A stretch of 64,000 nt of DNA from Bacteroidota bacterium (GCA_030706745.1 JAUZNX010000001.1:186001-250000); one strand, 5' to 3'; positions 52,490-62,157 are shown, counted from the stretch's first letter. Program-made: numbers and translations. Notes: generated by a model not told the origin, from the letters alone.

Positions 52490-54121
52490 CTATATCAATG
52501 CAGTCAGAAAGTCCGTGAGCGATTGCTCTCGCGTAAGCTCCAACTTTTTCCGAATATTGAACCGATGATTCTCGACACCACGCTCCGAGATACACATGAG
52601 TCGCGCGGCTTCGAAGGACTTCATTCCCACGCGCAAAAGCTGGCACAACCGCAACTCCTGTTGTGTGAGTGTTGGGAATTTCTCGGCAAGCGATCTTCTG
52701 AACTCGGGATGGACTGAGGTGAATTGCGTTTCGAATTTGGTCCAGTCTATTTGTTCGCACGGCAGCGCCTTCAGTTTTTCTTTTACCTGACTTAGCGCCG
52801 CACCCGGATCGCCCACATTACGAATAACAACGCGCAACTCATCTCGAAATCGCGCCAGCAGATCGGTCTGCGCCGCGAGGTTCATCGTCTTGAGCGAAAG
52901 CTCCCGCGCAATGGCATCGGATTTCGTCTTGAGAAGCGCAATCTCCTGGAAGTGGATTTTCTTTTCAAGTGCCTTGTGGTAGCCAAGGAGTGCTTCGCGC
53001 GTTCTCCGGTCAAAATCCGTCTGCAATTCCCAAAGCCTGTAGCAAATATCGAATGCTTCCGCCTTGCGGTCCAGAGCTTTGTATGTCGCAGCGAGCCAGC
53101 GATAGAGGTACATTCGCTCATTGTCCAGCAGTTCACTGTCCCGTTCGAGTGGAGTGAGGAGAGTTTCAAGAGCTAGCGAGTTATTACCCATCTTGAGATG
53201 GACTTGACCCAAAAGTATTTGAGAGTTTGCGATGAAACGAGCATTGTCCTCTTCCATCGCTACCGCGAGTGCGGTACTCGCATACTCCAGAGCTGCTTCG
53301 TACTCTCCAAGTGCGAAATGTGAATCTGCAACCCAGAGCAGTGAAAGCACACGTATTGAAGACTGACGCTGGGTATTGGTCATCAATTCGGTAGCCTTCA
53401 CAGCATATTGATGTGCTCGCTCCCATTGTTGAATGGAGGCTGCCCCAGAGCTGAGGAAGGAATACGTACTTGCAACCCAATTGAGCGAGCCCCGTTCACT
53501 CAAGATTCTTATTTGTTCGAGCCCATAATGTTCCGACTCTTCGATGCGGCCCATAAATTGGAATACCAATGCCATGGTGCCGTTTGCAAATGAAGCAGTC
53601 GATGAGAGACGATGCGCGAGTGAGATCGCCTCCTGGGAATATTCCAATGCTTCTGCGTAGCGTCCCATCAATGCATCATTCCGTCCCCGGATCGACATCA
53701 CAAGGCTCCGCACTTCATCCGAAACCTCAGGCAGGTGTTCAATCGCAAACTCTAACTTCACGACGGATTCCGGAATATTTATTGCGGATGTGAGCAATGA
53801 TGCTTCGATCGCCGCAACTCGCACCCTGGCCTCGATAGGACCTTCTGCAGCAGCCAGCCTCGCCTCCTCTATCATGGCGAGGTACCGCTCCACATCTCGG
53901 CCCACAAAATAGCAGCGAGCAGCGAGTAAATAGACTTTCGTTCGAGCTAAGAGATCCGAACCGCAAATCTCCAATAATCGCGGGACCGCTGCAGCGCAGC
54001 GGTCCATGTCGAGATCACGTTCGATCGACTCAATCGTTCGGTCGAACTCTTCCTTTCGGGTGAGAACCTCTTTCACGAAACTTCCCAAATCGGTATCTGT
54101 CTCATCGAATACTCCCTTCAA
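52490..54121 (-). CDS. TPR-LuxR transcriptional regulator
   Basis: About 543 residues from a TTG at 54121; the frame is open to 54187 but that would overlap the lipoprotein gene by 62 bases. TPR repeats cover most of the length (AALEYASTALAVAMEEDNARFIANSQILLGQVHLKMGNNSLALETL is clear). A coiled coil follows (KTKSDAIARELSLKTMNLAAQTDLLARFRDEL), then a C-terminal LuxR/GerE HTH (LTQQELRLCQLLRVGMKSFEAARLMCISERGVENHRFNIRKKL). No sensor kinase or receiver domain, so it probably senses by protein contact. The LamG lipoprotein gene just upstream suggests an outside-in link. Confidence 0.85.
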   Translation of the reverse strand: MKGVFDETDTDLGSFVKEVLTRKEEFDRTIESIERDLDMDRCAAAVPRLLEICGSDLLARTKVYLLAARCYFVGRDVERYLAMIEEARLAAAEGPIEARVRVAAIEASLLTSAINIPESVVKLEFAIEHLPEVSDEVRSLVMSIRGRNDALMGRYAEALEYSQEAISLAHRLSSTASFANGTMALVFQFMGRIEESEHYGLEQIRILSERGSLNWVASTYSFLSSGAASIQQWERAHQYAVKATELMTNTQRQSSIRVLSLLWVADSHFALGEYEAALEYASTALAVAMEEDNARFIANSQILLGQVHLKMGNNSLALETLLTPLERDSELLDNERMYLYRWLAATYKALDRKAEAFDICYRLWELQTDFDRRTREALLGYHKALEKKIHFQEIALLKTKSDAIARELSLKTMNLAAQTDLLARFRDELRVVIRNVGDPGAALSQVKEKLKALPCEQIDWTKFETQFTSVHPEFRRSLAEKFPTLTQQELRLCQLLRVGMKSFEAARLMCISERGVENHRFNIRKKLELTREQSLTDFLTALI

Positions 54122-54125
54122 TGAG

Positions 54126-55790
54126 TTAGTGCAGCCAATCAATTTGTACTGGCGGTGCACTTTGGTAGTGGAGCAATGCAGTTCCATTTACGCTTCCAGG
54201 ACAGGATAGCACCCATGGTAGCGTTGACACAGGTGACCCCTGAAGTTGTTGCCATGGCGGCTGAAGGTTCTCGACATGTCCGCCACCACTTGCATCCATT
54301 ACTCCCAAGTCGCCGCCAATTGTTCTTAATTGCACCCCAAGAATCCAAGAGTTGTCGGCTCCGCGCTCGGGAGACCATGTACCGTTCGAAGAATTGTACT
54401 GCAGGATATGACCATCATCAGTTCCAACGAGACCAGTCTCAACTCCCGAAGTCATCCGGAAATCGCAGCTTCTTATCGTGGCCGTGCCACCTGTTGGCAG
54501 TTGGTCATGTACCCAACCGTTGGCTGTAGATTTCCAGATTTCTCCTTCATCCCCAGCGACCCAACAAGCACCAGGAGTACCGTTATCATCAGTACCAATG
54601 CACTTCATGCACCGCATGGAATTCGAATTCGTATTCGATGACCAGCTGCCATTCGCGCCTGTCACGATAAAACCGATTCCGCCCGAGATCCACTCCGCAC
54701 CTCCAATAAAAACGAAATCAGTTGCATCAAAGACTTTTACACCTCTGTAATCAATTTGGGAGAGCCCTTGATTGATTAGGAGGTTGGTGGCTGAATGATC
54801 GGGATTGACGCTGATGACAGTCCCATTGTCAGTGAATTTAAATACCGCGGCATTATCACCAACAGCGAAGCCTACTCCCTGTTTGAATGAGATGGCTCTC
54901 AGGATTTCACTAGTGCCGATCCAGATCTGTGTCCAACTATTGCCCCCATCGATGGTCTTTTCAATGGTGCCGTGGGTGCCGCAGCAATACCCTGTCAGCG
55001 AATCGTCCCAGCACATCCCAAGAATGTAGGTATGCGTATCAGCAGGATTGATCATCACTCCCGGAGGCATATCGGCTAGGTTTGCCACGGAGGATCTATA
55101 CTGGTGAATGACATTTGGCAGGGTCTCCGGACACGGTCCAATAATAATCTCATCGAGGTAACCCTGGTATGTACCAAGTCCATTCGGCAGTCTTCCGATC
55201 CAGAGTGGCGCGGTGTTCATCGAGTCCGCCCGCAGGTTCGTGCCGCTGGCATGGCCTGCAACGGTGGTATCGAGGTAGAGGGTTACTCCGGCAGGCGATG
55301 CAGTCAGTGTGAGCAAATGCCACACGTTGTCGGCAACCGACTTCGTGGCTGTGATGTCCACGTTTGAACCGCTTGCCGTTATTGCTGCATGTGGATGTCC
55401 ATGCTTCAAATCCAAACGATACCCAGGGACAGCATTATTAGCGGGACCCTTGCAGACAATACCCGCATCGTTTGTATCGCGGGTTCGCACCCACGCGCTA
55501 ATCGTGAATGTGTTCGATAGTCGAAGATTCGCTGTGTCCGGAATACTCAGCGCGGTCGTTCCATTCAAATAGAGCGATTTATTCCTTTGACCGAAACGAT
55601 TCTGGCCGTACCGCGCCGTGTCGGTTGCGGTCACCTGATGATGATACACGGAGGAATCCACCAGGCTCCCATCAAACGACAGATGCACGATTTCTATGCA
55701 TAGCGGATGAGGGACTGGGCATCCTGTCAGAATCAGAAGACAGGGCGCAATCAGAAGCAGGACACCAATGAGACTGAGACGTAATTTCAT
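54126..55790 (-). CDS. LamG-domain lipoprotein
   Basis: 554 residues from ATG 55790. Lipobox LTGC in MKLRLSLIGVLLLIAPCLLILTGCP. Residues about 25-220 are a LamG/concanavalin-like sugar-binding domain (LSFDGSLVDSSVYHHQVT, SLYLNGTTALSIPDTANLRLSNTFTISAWVRTRD, GYLDEIIIGPC). Residues about 260-520 contain BNR/propeller-type repeats (GTHGTIEKTIDGGNSWTQIW, VAGDEGEIWKS, VGTDDGHILQY). Co-transcribed with the TPR-LuxR gene (about 4 bases apart). Outer-membrane or periplasm-facing location is likely. Confidence 0.8.
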   Translation of the reverse strand: MKLRLSLIGVLLLIAPCLLILTGCPVPHPLCIEIVHLSFDGSLVDSSVYHHQVTATDTARYGQNRFGQRNKSLYLNGTTALSIPDTANLRLSNTFTISAWVRTRDTNDAGIVCKGPANNAVPGYRLDLKHGHPHAAITASGSNVDITATKSVADNVWHLLTLTASPAGVTLYLDTTVAGHASGTNLRADSMNTAPLWIGRLPNGLGTYQGYLDEIIIGPCPETLPNVIHQYRSSVANLADMPPGVMINPADTHTYILGMCWDDSLTGYCCGTHGTIEKTIDGGNSWTQIWIGTSEILRAISFKQGVGFAVGDNAAVFKFTDNGTVISVNPDHSATNLLINQGLSQIDYRGVKVFDATDFVFIGGAEWISGGIGFIVTGANGSWSSNTNSNSMRCMKCIGTDDNGTPGACWVAGDEGEIWKSTANGWVHDQLPTGGTATIRSCDFRMTSGVETGLVGTDDGHILQYNSSNGTWSPERGADNSWILGVQLRTIGGDLGVMDASGGGHVENLQPPWQQLQGSPVSTLPWVLSCPGSVNGTALLHYQSAPPVQIDWLH

Positions 55791-55814
55791 AGGAGAACAG
55801 GGAAAGTTGTTATA

Positions 55815-55822
55815 CAAATATA
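55815..55822 (-). promoter_or_regulatory. Candidate -7 element TATATTTG for the LamG lipoprotein operon
   Basis: Full match to TAnnTTTG on the minus strand, ending 24 bases before the ATG at 55790. A near-TTG (TTA) sits 20 bases upstream. Confidence 0.6.
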
Positions 55823-55851
55823 CATTGATAATGAATCACTTTTAAGAAAAG

Positions 55852-55886
55852 AAGCGGCGGCGCCAACAATACTGGCGTCACCGCTT
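55852..55886 (-). terminator. Rho-independent terminator
   Basis: AAGCGG and CCGCTT plus an inner GGCGCC / GGCGTC pair make a 13-position stem with one mismatch and a 9-base loop. On the minus strand it is followed by CTTTTCTT. It ends the gene at 55894-56469. Confidence 0.7.
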
Positions 55887-55893
55887 GCTTCGC

Positions 55894-56469
55894 TTACTTA
55901 TCCAGGCAGCAACCCCATAGTTCAAGGGTGGCGGACTGGACCATCGTATCATCCTGCACGTTGAAGCTCAGGCGATGATCGGTGTTCATGTGCGCAAGTT
56001 CAGCGGGATCCAGCGTCCACGTTTTGATCGAGGGCTGCCCTGCGGCGAATGGCCAATGCGTGTAGACTGTCTCGCTGTAGCCCGGCACACTGACACCATT
56101 GCGGACGATCCCGATTGTATCGTTGCCGGCCATTGAATCCTTAAGAGACACTCCGGGGACATTTGCCTTCAGATTTACTGTAAGAATTGCACGAGTAATC
56201 TTGCAGCAATGACCTGGCGGCGTCCACTTGAACGTACACAGGAAGAATTTATCCTGGGACGGATCATTCAGTCCCATGCGTGGCGCTACGAGTGCGGCAG
56301 CGGAGAAATCTCCCGGGTAGATATTGTTCAATACGTTCTGCGGCCCGGCAGTGAACACAAGGTGCAGCGGATGCGGCTTTGGCATCGCGAATTCTGAAGA
56401 TGGGGCGGTGACCGGAGTCGGAGCGACGGCCGGAGCGGCCAATGAAGTTGTCATAGAGTTGTTGAGCAT
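55894..56469 (-). CDS. Conserved-looking protein related to part of the downstream T9SS cargo
   Basis: 191 residues. No signal peptide or membrane segment is seen; the N-terminus is Pro/Thr/Ala-rich (about 1-30). The segment FLCTFKWTPPGHCCKITRAILTVNL (about 73-98) resembles WTPPAGRSHCCFNVRYENPED in the large protein at 56612-59554, so both may carry the same small beta-sandwich domain with a Cys pair. Another start is ATG at 56454. Function unknown. Confidence 0.55.
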   Translation of the reverse strand: MLNNSMTTSLAAPAVAPTPVTAPSSEFAMPKPHPLHLVFTAGPQNVLNNIYPGDFSAAALVAPRMGLNDPSQDKFFLCTFKWTPPGHCCKITRAILTVNLKANVPGVSLKDSMAGNDTIGIVRNGVSVPGYSETVYTHWPFAAGQPSIKTWTLDPAELAHMNTDHRLSFNVQDDTMVQSATLELWGCCLDK

Positions 56470-56486
56470 CGAATGTTTACGGCGAA

Positions 56487-56501
56487 GAAAGATTATCTTT
56501 C
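56487..56501. promoter_or_regulatory. Palindrome GAAAGAT-T-ATCTTTC upstream of 56469
   Basis: Perfect 7-bp arms with one central base, 18 bases upstream of the start codon of the gene at 55894-56469. Could be an operator. Confidence 0.45.
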
Positions 56502-56564
56502 GTTGCCAGGTTTAATTGCCTTCGATTATTATCGTTGAAAGGAGTCGGGTTCATGCTCCAGAGT

Positions 56565-56593
56565 AGGCGCCACCACCAATTATGATGGCGCCT
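56565..56593. terminator. Possible hairpin terminator of the large T9SS cargo gene
   Basis: AGGCGCCA and TGGCGCCT pair with a 13-base loop, 18 bases past the stop codon at 56612. No T-run follows on the minus strand, so support is weak. Confidence 0.35.
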
Positions 56594-56611
56594 TTCTCGG
56601 GAGGATCGTGT

Positions 56612-59554
56612 CTAATGGACGATCTTCAGGTTGGAGGTATACTGTGCTTCATCCGTGCGGAGCATGAGGAAGTATGCGCCGCTCGGCAAATCCGAGGCAT
56701 TGAAGTTGACTTCGTGCAGGCCAGCCTCGAACGTCGCTGCAGTCATGATCGACTGGACGCTACGTCCCGATGCATCGAGGATTTCCAAATCCGCTCCATG
56801 CGTCAGTGTCGGAAGTACGAACCGTACTGTCCCTGTCGTACTCACGGGGTTTGGATAACTGCTCAGCAGCGATGGCGCAGAGTACACCGGCCGTTCTGAG
56901 TTATTCACGGCACTCGACGGGAGGCGATCCGTTAGGAATGCCTTACTATCGGTCAGCGTGTCGCCAGTTGCAGAGAGCGTCTTGAAGTCGATCGTGATCG
57001 ATCCGGTGTCCGGTGTAGACACCGTGATATAGATTGGACGAAATACTTCGCCAGCATAGATCTGGACGTAGTCATCGGGCGCACATTGGTAGACATAGCT
57101 TCGTCCTGTGCGGTCTCTCGCCAATGAGATGCAGGTCTTTGCACTATCCTGCGGCGGTCCGACAGCGAGAATAGCCGCCTTTCCTTCGACACCGACAATC
57201 ACGCGATCGATCGTGCCCCGTTGCGAATTGCCATTCGATACATAGATGGCGTGTGTTTGGACATGCATCGGACGATTTGTCGGACGCTCGCTCGCAATGG
57301 TGTCGCCACCCTTTGGAGCGTTCGCGAGTATCCGCTTGATGGTGCGAATATCCCACGACAAACCATCATCGAGTCGAACGCCCCGAATGTCGAAGCTATC
57401 CTTCGGCTCAGTGTACTGCGTCACGTTGATCTGAAGTCGCTGACCAGTTGGAGTCTGTATCGAATCGACTTCCCACGAGACATCAGCCGTCTGATTGGCC
57501 GCGAGCGGAATTGCGAGCAGGTCAGATTGCGCGCCTCCGGTAAGACGGATCGAGGAATCAGGCAGGACGGCGATCCCGTTGCCATGGCTTCCACCGCGGA
57601 CCCACGCCGTATAGACCGGCGGCGGCCACTTAATAATGATCCCCAGCGAGTTCAAGGAAGAGCCGTTCGCTGTCAGCGTATTGAGATTGAAATGCAGGTC
57701 GATCGGACGCGCAACACTATCGGGGTTGCCGATCGAGAACGTCCCCGTATGCGTGACGGAATCGATAATATCCACGTTTTTATGTGCGACATTATTATCC
57801 GCGATCGGATTTTGGATTGCGTCCGTGACTTGCGCCTTCAAACGATCTTCCGGATTTTCATAGCGGACGTTGAAGCAGCAGTGACTTCTGCCGGCAGGTG
57901 GCGTCCATGGAATGTTGATGATGGTTGATCCTCCCGCGGGAATCGAGGGTGTTACAACATAGTATGGACTGGGCAGCACGCTCGGCCAGTTACCATCGGT
58001 GGCACCGGGATTGTTCGGATACAGATTCGCTGCTGACGCGGAAACCGGCATCCATGTTTGAATCGGGGTGATGTACACATAGAGATGTCCTGGACTCGAC
58101 GCGACGCAGCCGCGATTGTTCAGTTGGACTCGCAGAACATTCGATGCCCCGCGCACAGGATTCTGATGCTCCATTCCTGTGGGATCGTTTACGGTATTCC
58201 ACACGCCGGGAGCACCCCACGGCAGGGTTGGATTTGGCACTGGAAGGTTGGCGATATACCCCTGGGCCGGTCCTAACGGCTCGGTACCATCGTCCGTGGC
58301 GGTCCGCTGAATCCAAACATCATGGCACGGGTCGGTGCCGGCGCATGTCACGCTGATGGAATCGAGGAAGTTGCCGCCGTTGGATGGTCCGTTACCACCG
58401 TTCGAGGAGATCGACTTGAATTCCAGATAGTAATTACCGGGCAGCAACGATTGCGGGGCAAGGGTATAGTAGCGCCACGTCGAGTCATTATCCGAATAGG
58501 TGCCGAGCGATGTGACATTGTTCGTCACCGTGTCGACAATCAGCACTTCCATCATGTCAACGCCTGGATACCGGCCACGATGTGCGAAGGAAACGGTGAC
58601 TGCAATTGGACCGGTTACTGTGAATGGCTGGTAGAGCGTCCCAACTTGCGTTGCGTTCAACTCAGCAAAGTAGAGACCAGCATACGCGGGAACGTTGCCA
58701 TAGCCGCTTCGCCAGATTTCGATCTTCTGATCCGTTGCGGTGGTGCTCCAGCCCGGAATGTTACTTTCGTCTGTCTGCACAAAGGTCGTAGGAGCCTGCC
58801 CGTTGAGGATCTGCTCGAAACCGGTATTCGTAAGCTGCACATCTTTACAGGGATCGACCGTGGCACATGTGACGGTGATCGAATCGAGGAAATTACCTCC
58901 ATCCGCCGGCCCCGCACCACTATTCGATGAGATGGACTTGAATTGCAGCGTCCATGCTCCAAGCAGATTATACGGAATCGCAAACGGTGCGGTGGTATAG
59001 TACCGCCAGGCCGTCCTGTTATCATAGTAGGTTCCGAGCACAGTGGGGTTACCGGTAGGATCGAGGAGAAGGACTTCCATTGTGTCCATTCCAGTGTACC
59101 GTCCACGGTGCGCGAAGGAAATCACGACCGAAATTGGAGCGATTGCGGTGAAGGGTTGATAGAGTGTGCCGACCTGCGTGGCATTCAGCTCCGCGAAGTA
59201 ATTACCAGAATATGCTGAGATGTTGTCGTATCCACTCTTCCATATCTCGATGTTCTGGTCGGACGCCGTTGTCTTCCAATATGGAATATTGTTTTGGTTC
59301 GTTTGAACGAAGCCAACATTATTCACGATGTTCGCTACGGTCGAGTTCGGGAGTTCCTCGAAACTCGTGTTGCCCAGGAGTACGCTCTCGCATGGACTGT
59401 GCACGCACGTATCGGTGCTTTGCGCATGCGCTATGATAGCCATGCTCAACCAAAGAAGCGCGAAGAGCGCACGCAATGCTCCGCGGTGCTTTCGCGATTG
59501 CAGGGATGGTCCGGCAGAGACTCTGGGACCCTGTTTGAAGAGTGTCGAATACAT
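56612..59554 (-). CDS. Giant secreted T9SS cargo protein with tandem repeated domains
   Basis: 980 residues. Signal-peptide core LRALFALLWLSMAIIAHAQ follows a longer-than-usual basic N-terminus (about 25 residues). Two tandem domains of about 175 residues (55-230 and 237-410) share the pattern NTGFEQ, SGYGNVPAYAGLYFAELNATQVGTLYQPFT, SFAHRGRYPGVDMMEVL and GGNFLDSITVTC, resembling secreted carbohydrate-binding modules. A domain with WTPPAGRSHCC lies near 555. The C-terminal 85 residues have SSYPNPVSTTGTVRF, LEILDASGRSVQ, GAYFLMLRT and a final basic end, typical of T9SS type A. Confidence 0.8.
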   Translation of the reverse strand: MYSTLFKQGPRVSAGPSLQSRKHRGALRALFALLWLSMAIIAHAQSTDTCVHSPCESVLLGNTSFEELPNSTVANIVNNVGFVQTNQNNIPYWKTTASDQNIEIWKSGYDNISAYSGNYFAELNATQVGTLYQPFTAIAPISVVISFAHRGRYTGMDTMEVLLLDPTGNPTVLGTYYDNRTAWRYYTTAPFAIPYNLLGAWTLQFKSISSNSGAGPADGGNFLDSITVTCATVDPCKDVQLTNTGFEQILNGQAPTTFVQTDESNIPGWSTTATDQKIEIWRSGYGNVPAYAGLYFAELNATQVGTLYQPFTVTGPIAVTVSFAHRGRYPGVDMMEVLIVDTVTNNVTSLGTYSDNDSTWRYYTLAPQSLLPGNYYLEFKSISSNGGNGPSNGGNFLDSISVTCAGTDPCHDVWIQRTATDDGTEPLGPAQGYIANLPVPNPTLPWGAPGVWNTVNDPTGMEHQNPVRGASNVLRVQLNNRGCVASSPGHLYVYITPIQTWMPVSASAANLYPNNPGATDGNWPSVLPSPYYVVTPSIPAGGSTIINIPWTPPAGRSHCCFNVRYENPEDRLKAQVTDAIQNPIADNNVAHKNVDIIDSVTHTGTFSIGNPDSVARPIDLHFNLNTLTANGSSLNSLGIIIKWPPPVYTAWVRGGSHGNGIAVLPDSSIRLTGGAQSDLLAIPLAANQTADVSWEVDSIQTPTGQRLQINVTQYTEPKDSFDIRGVRLDDGLSWDIRTIKRILANAPKGGDTIASERPTNRPMHVQTHAIYVSNGNSQRGTIDRVIVGVEGKAAILAVGPPQDSAKTCISLARDRTGRSYVYQCAPDDYVQIYAGEVFRPIYITVSTPDTGSITIDFKTLSATGDTLTDSKAFLTDRLPSSAVNNSERPVYSAPSLLSSYPNPVSTTGTVRFVLPTLTHGADLEILDASGRSVQSIMTAATFEAGLHEVNFNASDLPSGAYFLMLRTDEAQYTSNLKIVH

Positions 59555-59748
59555 TTTTGTTTTTGTTGATTGGTTGTGTTACATTCGCCGTCAGGACGTC
59601 TTCTGTCCCCGACGACGCACAAAAATGGCCGTTTGGGGCTCCAATTCATTACACAGATGAGTACACAGAAGGACTTGCTGACAGAATAACTGCTCGCTCC
59701 GGGACGGATTGAGCACTCGCATCCAAGATTGTGCGTTACTCCTCGCGC

Positions 59749-60882
59749 ATGTGGGCAAATGTGATCGGGCAATCGCGCGTCAAGCGGATTATCGCGAATG
59801 CGATTGAATCCGGCAAACTTCCGGGCGCGTATCTGTTTTCGGGACCCGAAGGCGTCGGGAAGGATGCCGCCGCGCTGGAGCTGGCGAAGGCGCTGAATTG
59901 TATTAATCCGACTGAGTCAGGCGCTTGCGATGAGTGCGAAAGCTGCGTCGGGATTCAGTCCCTGGCCTCGAACACAGTCCACTTCCTCCACGCGCTGCCG
60001 AAGAAGGAAAGTTCGGGTGATGAAGAAGTCGATCTCAAGGATATCGATGTCATCCGCGAACAGCTTGCCGCAAAATCCGCCGACCCGTATCACAACTTGG
60101 AGATTCCGCGCGCAACTGCGATTCAGATTGCTCAGATCCGCGAGCTGCGCACGGCGCTCTCTCGCTCGTTTACTGGCGGACAAAAGCGTGTCGTCATCAT
60201 CAGTGAGGCGGACATGATGAACGTGCAATCGCAAAACGCATTTCTCAAAACACTGGAGGAGCCGCACGCAAACACGCTAATTATCCTCACCAGCTCGAAC
60301 GCGCACAGACTGTTGCCAACCATTCACTCGCGCTGCCAGGATGTCCGGTTCGATGCACTTGCTGCGGAAGAAATTGCCCGCGCGCTCATTGAGCGCGAAG
60401 AGTTACCGCACGAAGAAGCGGAGTTTCTTTCTCGATTGGCAAACGGCAGTTATTCCGGCGCACGCGCGATGATCGGTGAGGACGTGAAGGAAATGCGGAA
60501 TCAGATCGTCGATTTTTTGCGGATGGGGCTTTCCAAAAGCCGATTGCGTGCCGCGCAACAGATCGATCTTTTCCTTCCACGTTCTGGTGGTGGCAAATTC
60601 TTGGAGCGTCGTCAGGCGACCGAACAGAGACTGGCTTTGCTTGCGCTCTGGTTACGTGATGCGCTCGCGCTTACAACGAAAGCCGAAGCGCAGATCGTCA
60701 ATCTTGATCAGATGGATGCGCTTGTCCGTTTTGTTGGCCGCTTTGGCGATCCTCGCGGCATTGTCCTGGCGCTTGCAGCAGTCGATCGCGCGATGCACCT
60801 CGTCCGGTTGCAGCTTCAGCTTCGTCCGGTGATGATGCAACTCGTGGTGGAGTTGGAAGAGGCGCTTGTGACTATTGGATAG
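59749..60882 (+). CDS. holB: DNA polymerase III delta' subunit (HolB-like)
   Basis: 377 residues from ATG 59749 (a GTG at 59731 is possible). It is part of the clamp loader of the replisome. Walker A is GPEGVGKDAAA (about 32-42), a zinc module is seen in CDECESC (about residues 62-68), then VVIISEADMMNVQSQNAFLKTLEEP (Walker B region, about 150-174), LTSSNAHRLLPTIHSRCQDVRF (sensor 1 and Arg finger SRC). Clear AAA+ order. Confidence 0.9.
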   Translation: MWANVIGQSRVKRIIANAIESGKLPGAYLFSGPEGVGKDAAALELAKALNCINPTESGACDECESCVGIQSLASNTVHFLHALPKKESSGDEEVDLKDIDVIREQLAAKSADPYHNLEIPRATAIQIAQIRELRTALSRSFTGGQKRVVIISEADMMNVQSQNAFLKTLEEPHANTLIILTSSNAHRLLPTIHSRCQDVRFDALAAEEIARALIEREELPHEEAEFLSRLANGSYSGARAMIGEDVKEMRNQIVDFLRMGLSKSRLRAAQQIDLFLPRSGGGKFLERRQATEQRLALLALWLRDALALTTKAEAQIVNLDQMDALVRFVGRFGDPRGIVLALAAVDRAMHLVRLQLQLRPVMMQLVVELEEALVTIG

Positions 60883-60898
60883 CAAATACTGCGAGCTG

Positions 60899-61657
60899 TT
60901 ACAGAATCATGCTAAGCAGGACTGGACTTGTGGGATTCGAAATATCATACTGCGCAATTCCCCGAACTGTATGAACGAGCAGCGTAGTTTGCGGAGTCAG
61001 GTCCATGTGATATCCTTGAATGCTACCGATCGTCGCAATGAGTACCGGACGCATTGGATCACTGAGGCTGAATATTTGCAAACCTACGGCACCATCGAGA
61101 ACGTAGAGGATATTTCCGGTGATTGCGATATCCTGTGGATCAGTTAGAGGAACCTCCGATTGCAGCGTTACCAAAGTATCGGAGAATGATTCAACATCAA
61201 GCGCATTGACGGTATCTTCCGCTTGAGCACAGAAATACATGTTACCTCCGGGATACGTCGTGTGCCGCAACATGTAAATGACCCCCGGACGATAGGCGAC
61301 GTGGCGGGGACAACCATTCAGAGCAATGTCCCGTCCATTTTGGATTTCTGTACCTAATGAATCGACACGATATCCCCAATAGAGAAATGAGTACCCCTCC
61401 GACGGTTGAGTGCTATCGACGAATGCCGTATCACCTCCGAAAGAATGGTAGCCCCCATGTGGAACGGGATTCGAAGGTTCAGTAAGGGAAAATGCGAGGG
61501 AATCGGTAAACAGGAATAAGCCATTCGTGACAAAATCATAGAGATGCCGATAACTATTGCAACCTGTCAGTTGCCCGGGCTCTGTTGAACTCAGGCAACC
61601 GGCGCAAAATGCCAAGTGCGCAATCGCAATTGCAAGCTTGAATTTCGGTCGCATCAT
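60899..61657 (-). CDS. LVIVD-repeat lipoprotein
   Basis: 252 residues. Lipobox AGC in AIAHLAFCAGC. The C-terminal half has LVIVD-type repeats (LDGAVGLQIFSLSDPMRPVLIATI, VRGIAQYDISNPTSPVLLSMI). Known LVIVD proteins form propellers and are often surface-anchored. Its ATG overlaps the stop of the preceding gene by four bases, so the two are co-translated. Confidence 0.75.
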   Translation of the reverse strand: MMRPKFKLAIAIAHLAFCAGCLSSTEPGQLTGCNSYRHLYDFVTNGLFLFTDSLAFSLTEPSNPVPHGGYHSFGGDTAFVDSTQPSEGYSFLYWGYRVDSLGTEIQNGRDIALNGCPRHVAYRPGVIYMLRHTTYPGGNMYFCAQAEDTVNALDVESFSDTLVTLQSEVPLTDPQDIAITGNILYVLDGAVGLQIFSLSDPMRPVLIATIGSIQGYHMDLTPQTTLLVHTVRGIAQYDISNPTSPVLLSMIL

Positions 61658-62157
61658 CCTAATGGTGAGATCGGTACAATGACAAGCGTATCATGCCATC
61701 CGATGACAGCTCCGCTATTGTGATAATCGCTCATTGTGCGTGGCGGCGCTGGCACTCGTAGCACATTTTGTAACCGCTTCGAGATCTTTGGACTGGATGG
61801 ATCGGAAATATCGAGCACGACCAAATCAGTCGAGTTATTGATGTAGAAGTATCCATGATTAACCGACCCATCAAGAGAGCCCGGCGCCGCGATGTAAGCG
61901 ACGCCTCGCGGAGAAGACGACGAGGTGTTATCAATAACGTACCAACCTTTATACGGATCGCTTATGAACAGGAAGTGTTCATAAGTGACAACCTTTCCGG
62001 GATGAACTACGGGCTTTGGAGGCTGGATCGTTACGGAGTGTCGGAGTGAATCCCACGAAATGACATCAGGTGCTGATTCGACAACACGATAGTTTGTGCT
62101 ACAGGCGCTAAGCAATAGCGTGCCCGAGACCAACAGTAGACATAAGCTGATATTCAT
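61654..62157 (-). CDS. LVIVD-type lipoprotein
   Basis: 167 residues from ATG 62157, which gives a signal peptide with lipobox SAC (MNISLCLLLVSGTLLLSAC). The longer open frame to 62235 crosses a terminator hairpin and is rejected. LVIVD-like strands are seen in YVIDNTSSSSPRGVAYI and DLVVLDISDPSSPKISKRL. It overlaps the next LVIVD lipoprotein gene (ATGA type), suggesting a joint function on the cell surface. Confidence 0.7.
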   Translation of the reverse strand: MNISLCLLLVSGTLLLSACSTNYRVVESAPDVISWDSLRHSVTIQPPKPVVHPGKVVTYEHFLFISDPYKGWYVIDNTSSSSPRGVAYIAAPGSLDGSVNHGYFYINNSTDLVVLDISDPSSPKISKRLQNVLRVPAPPRTMSDYHNSGAVIGWHDTLVIVPISPLG

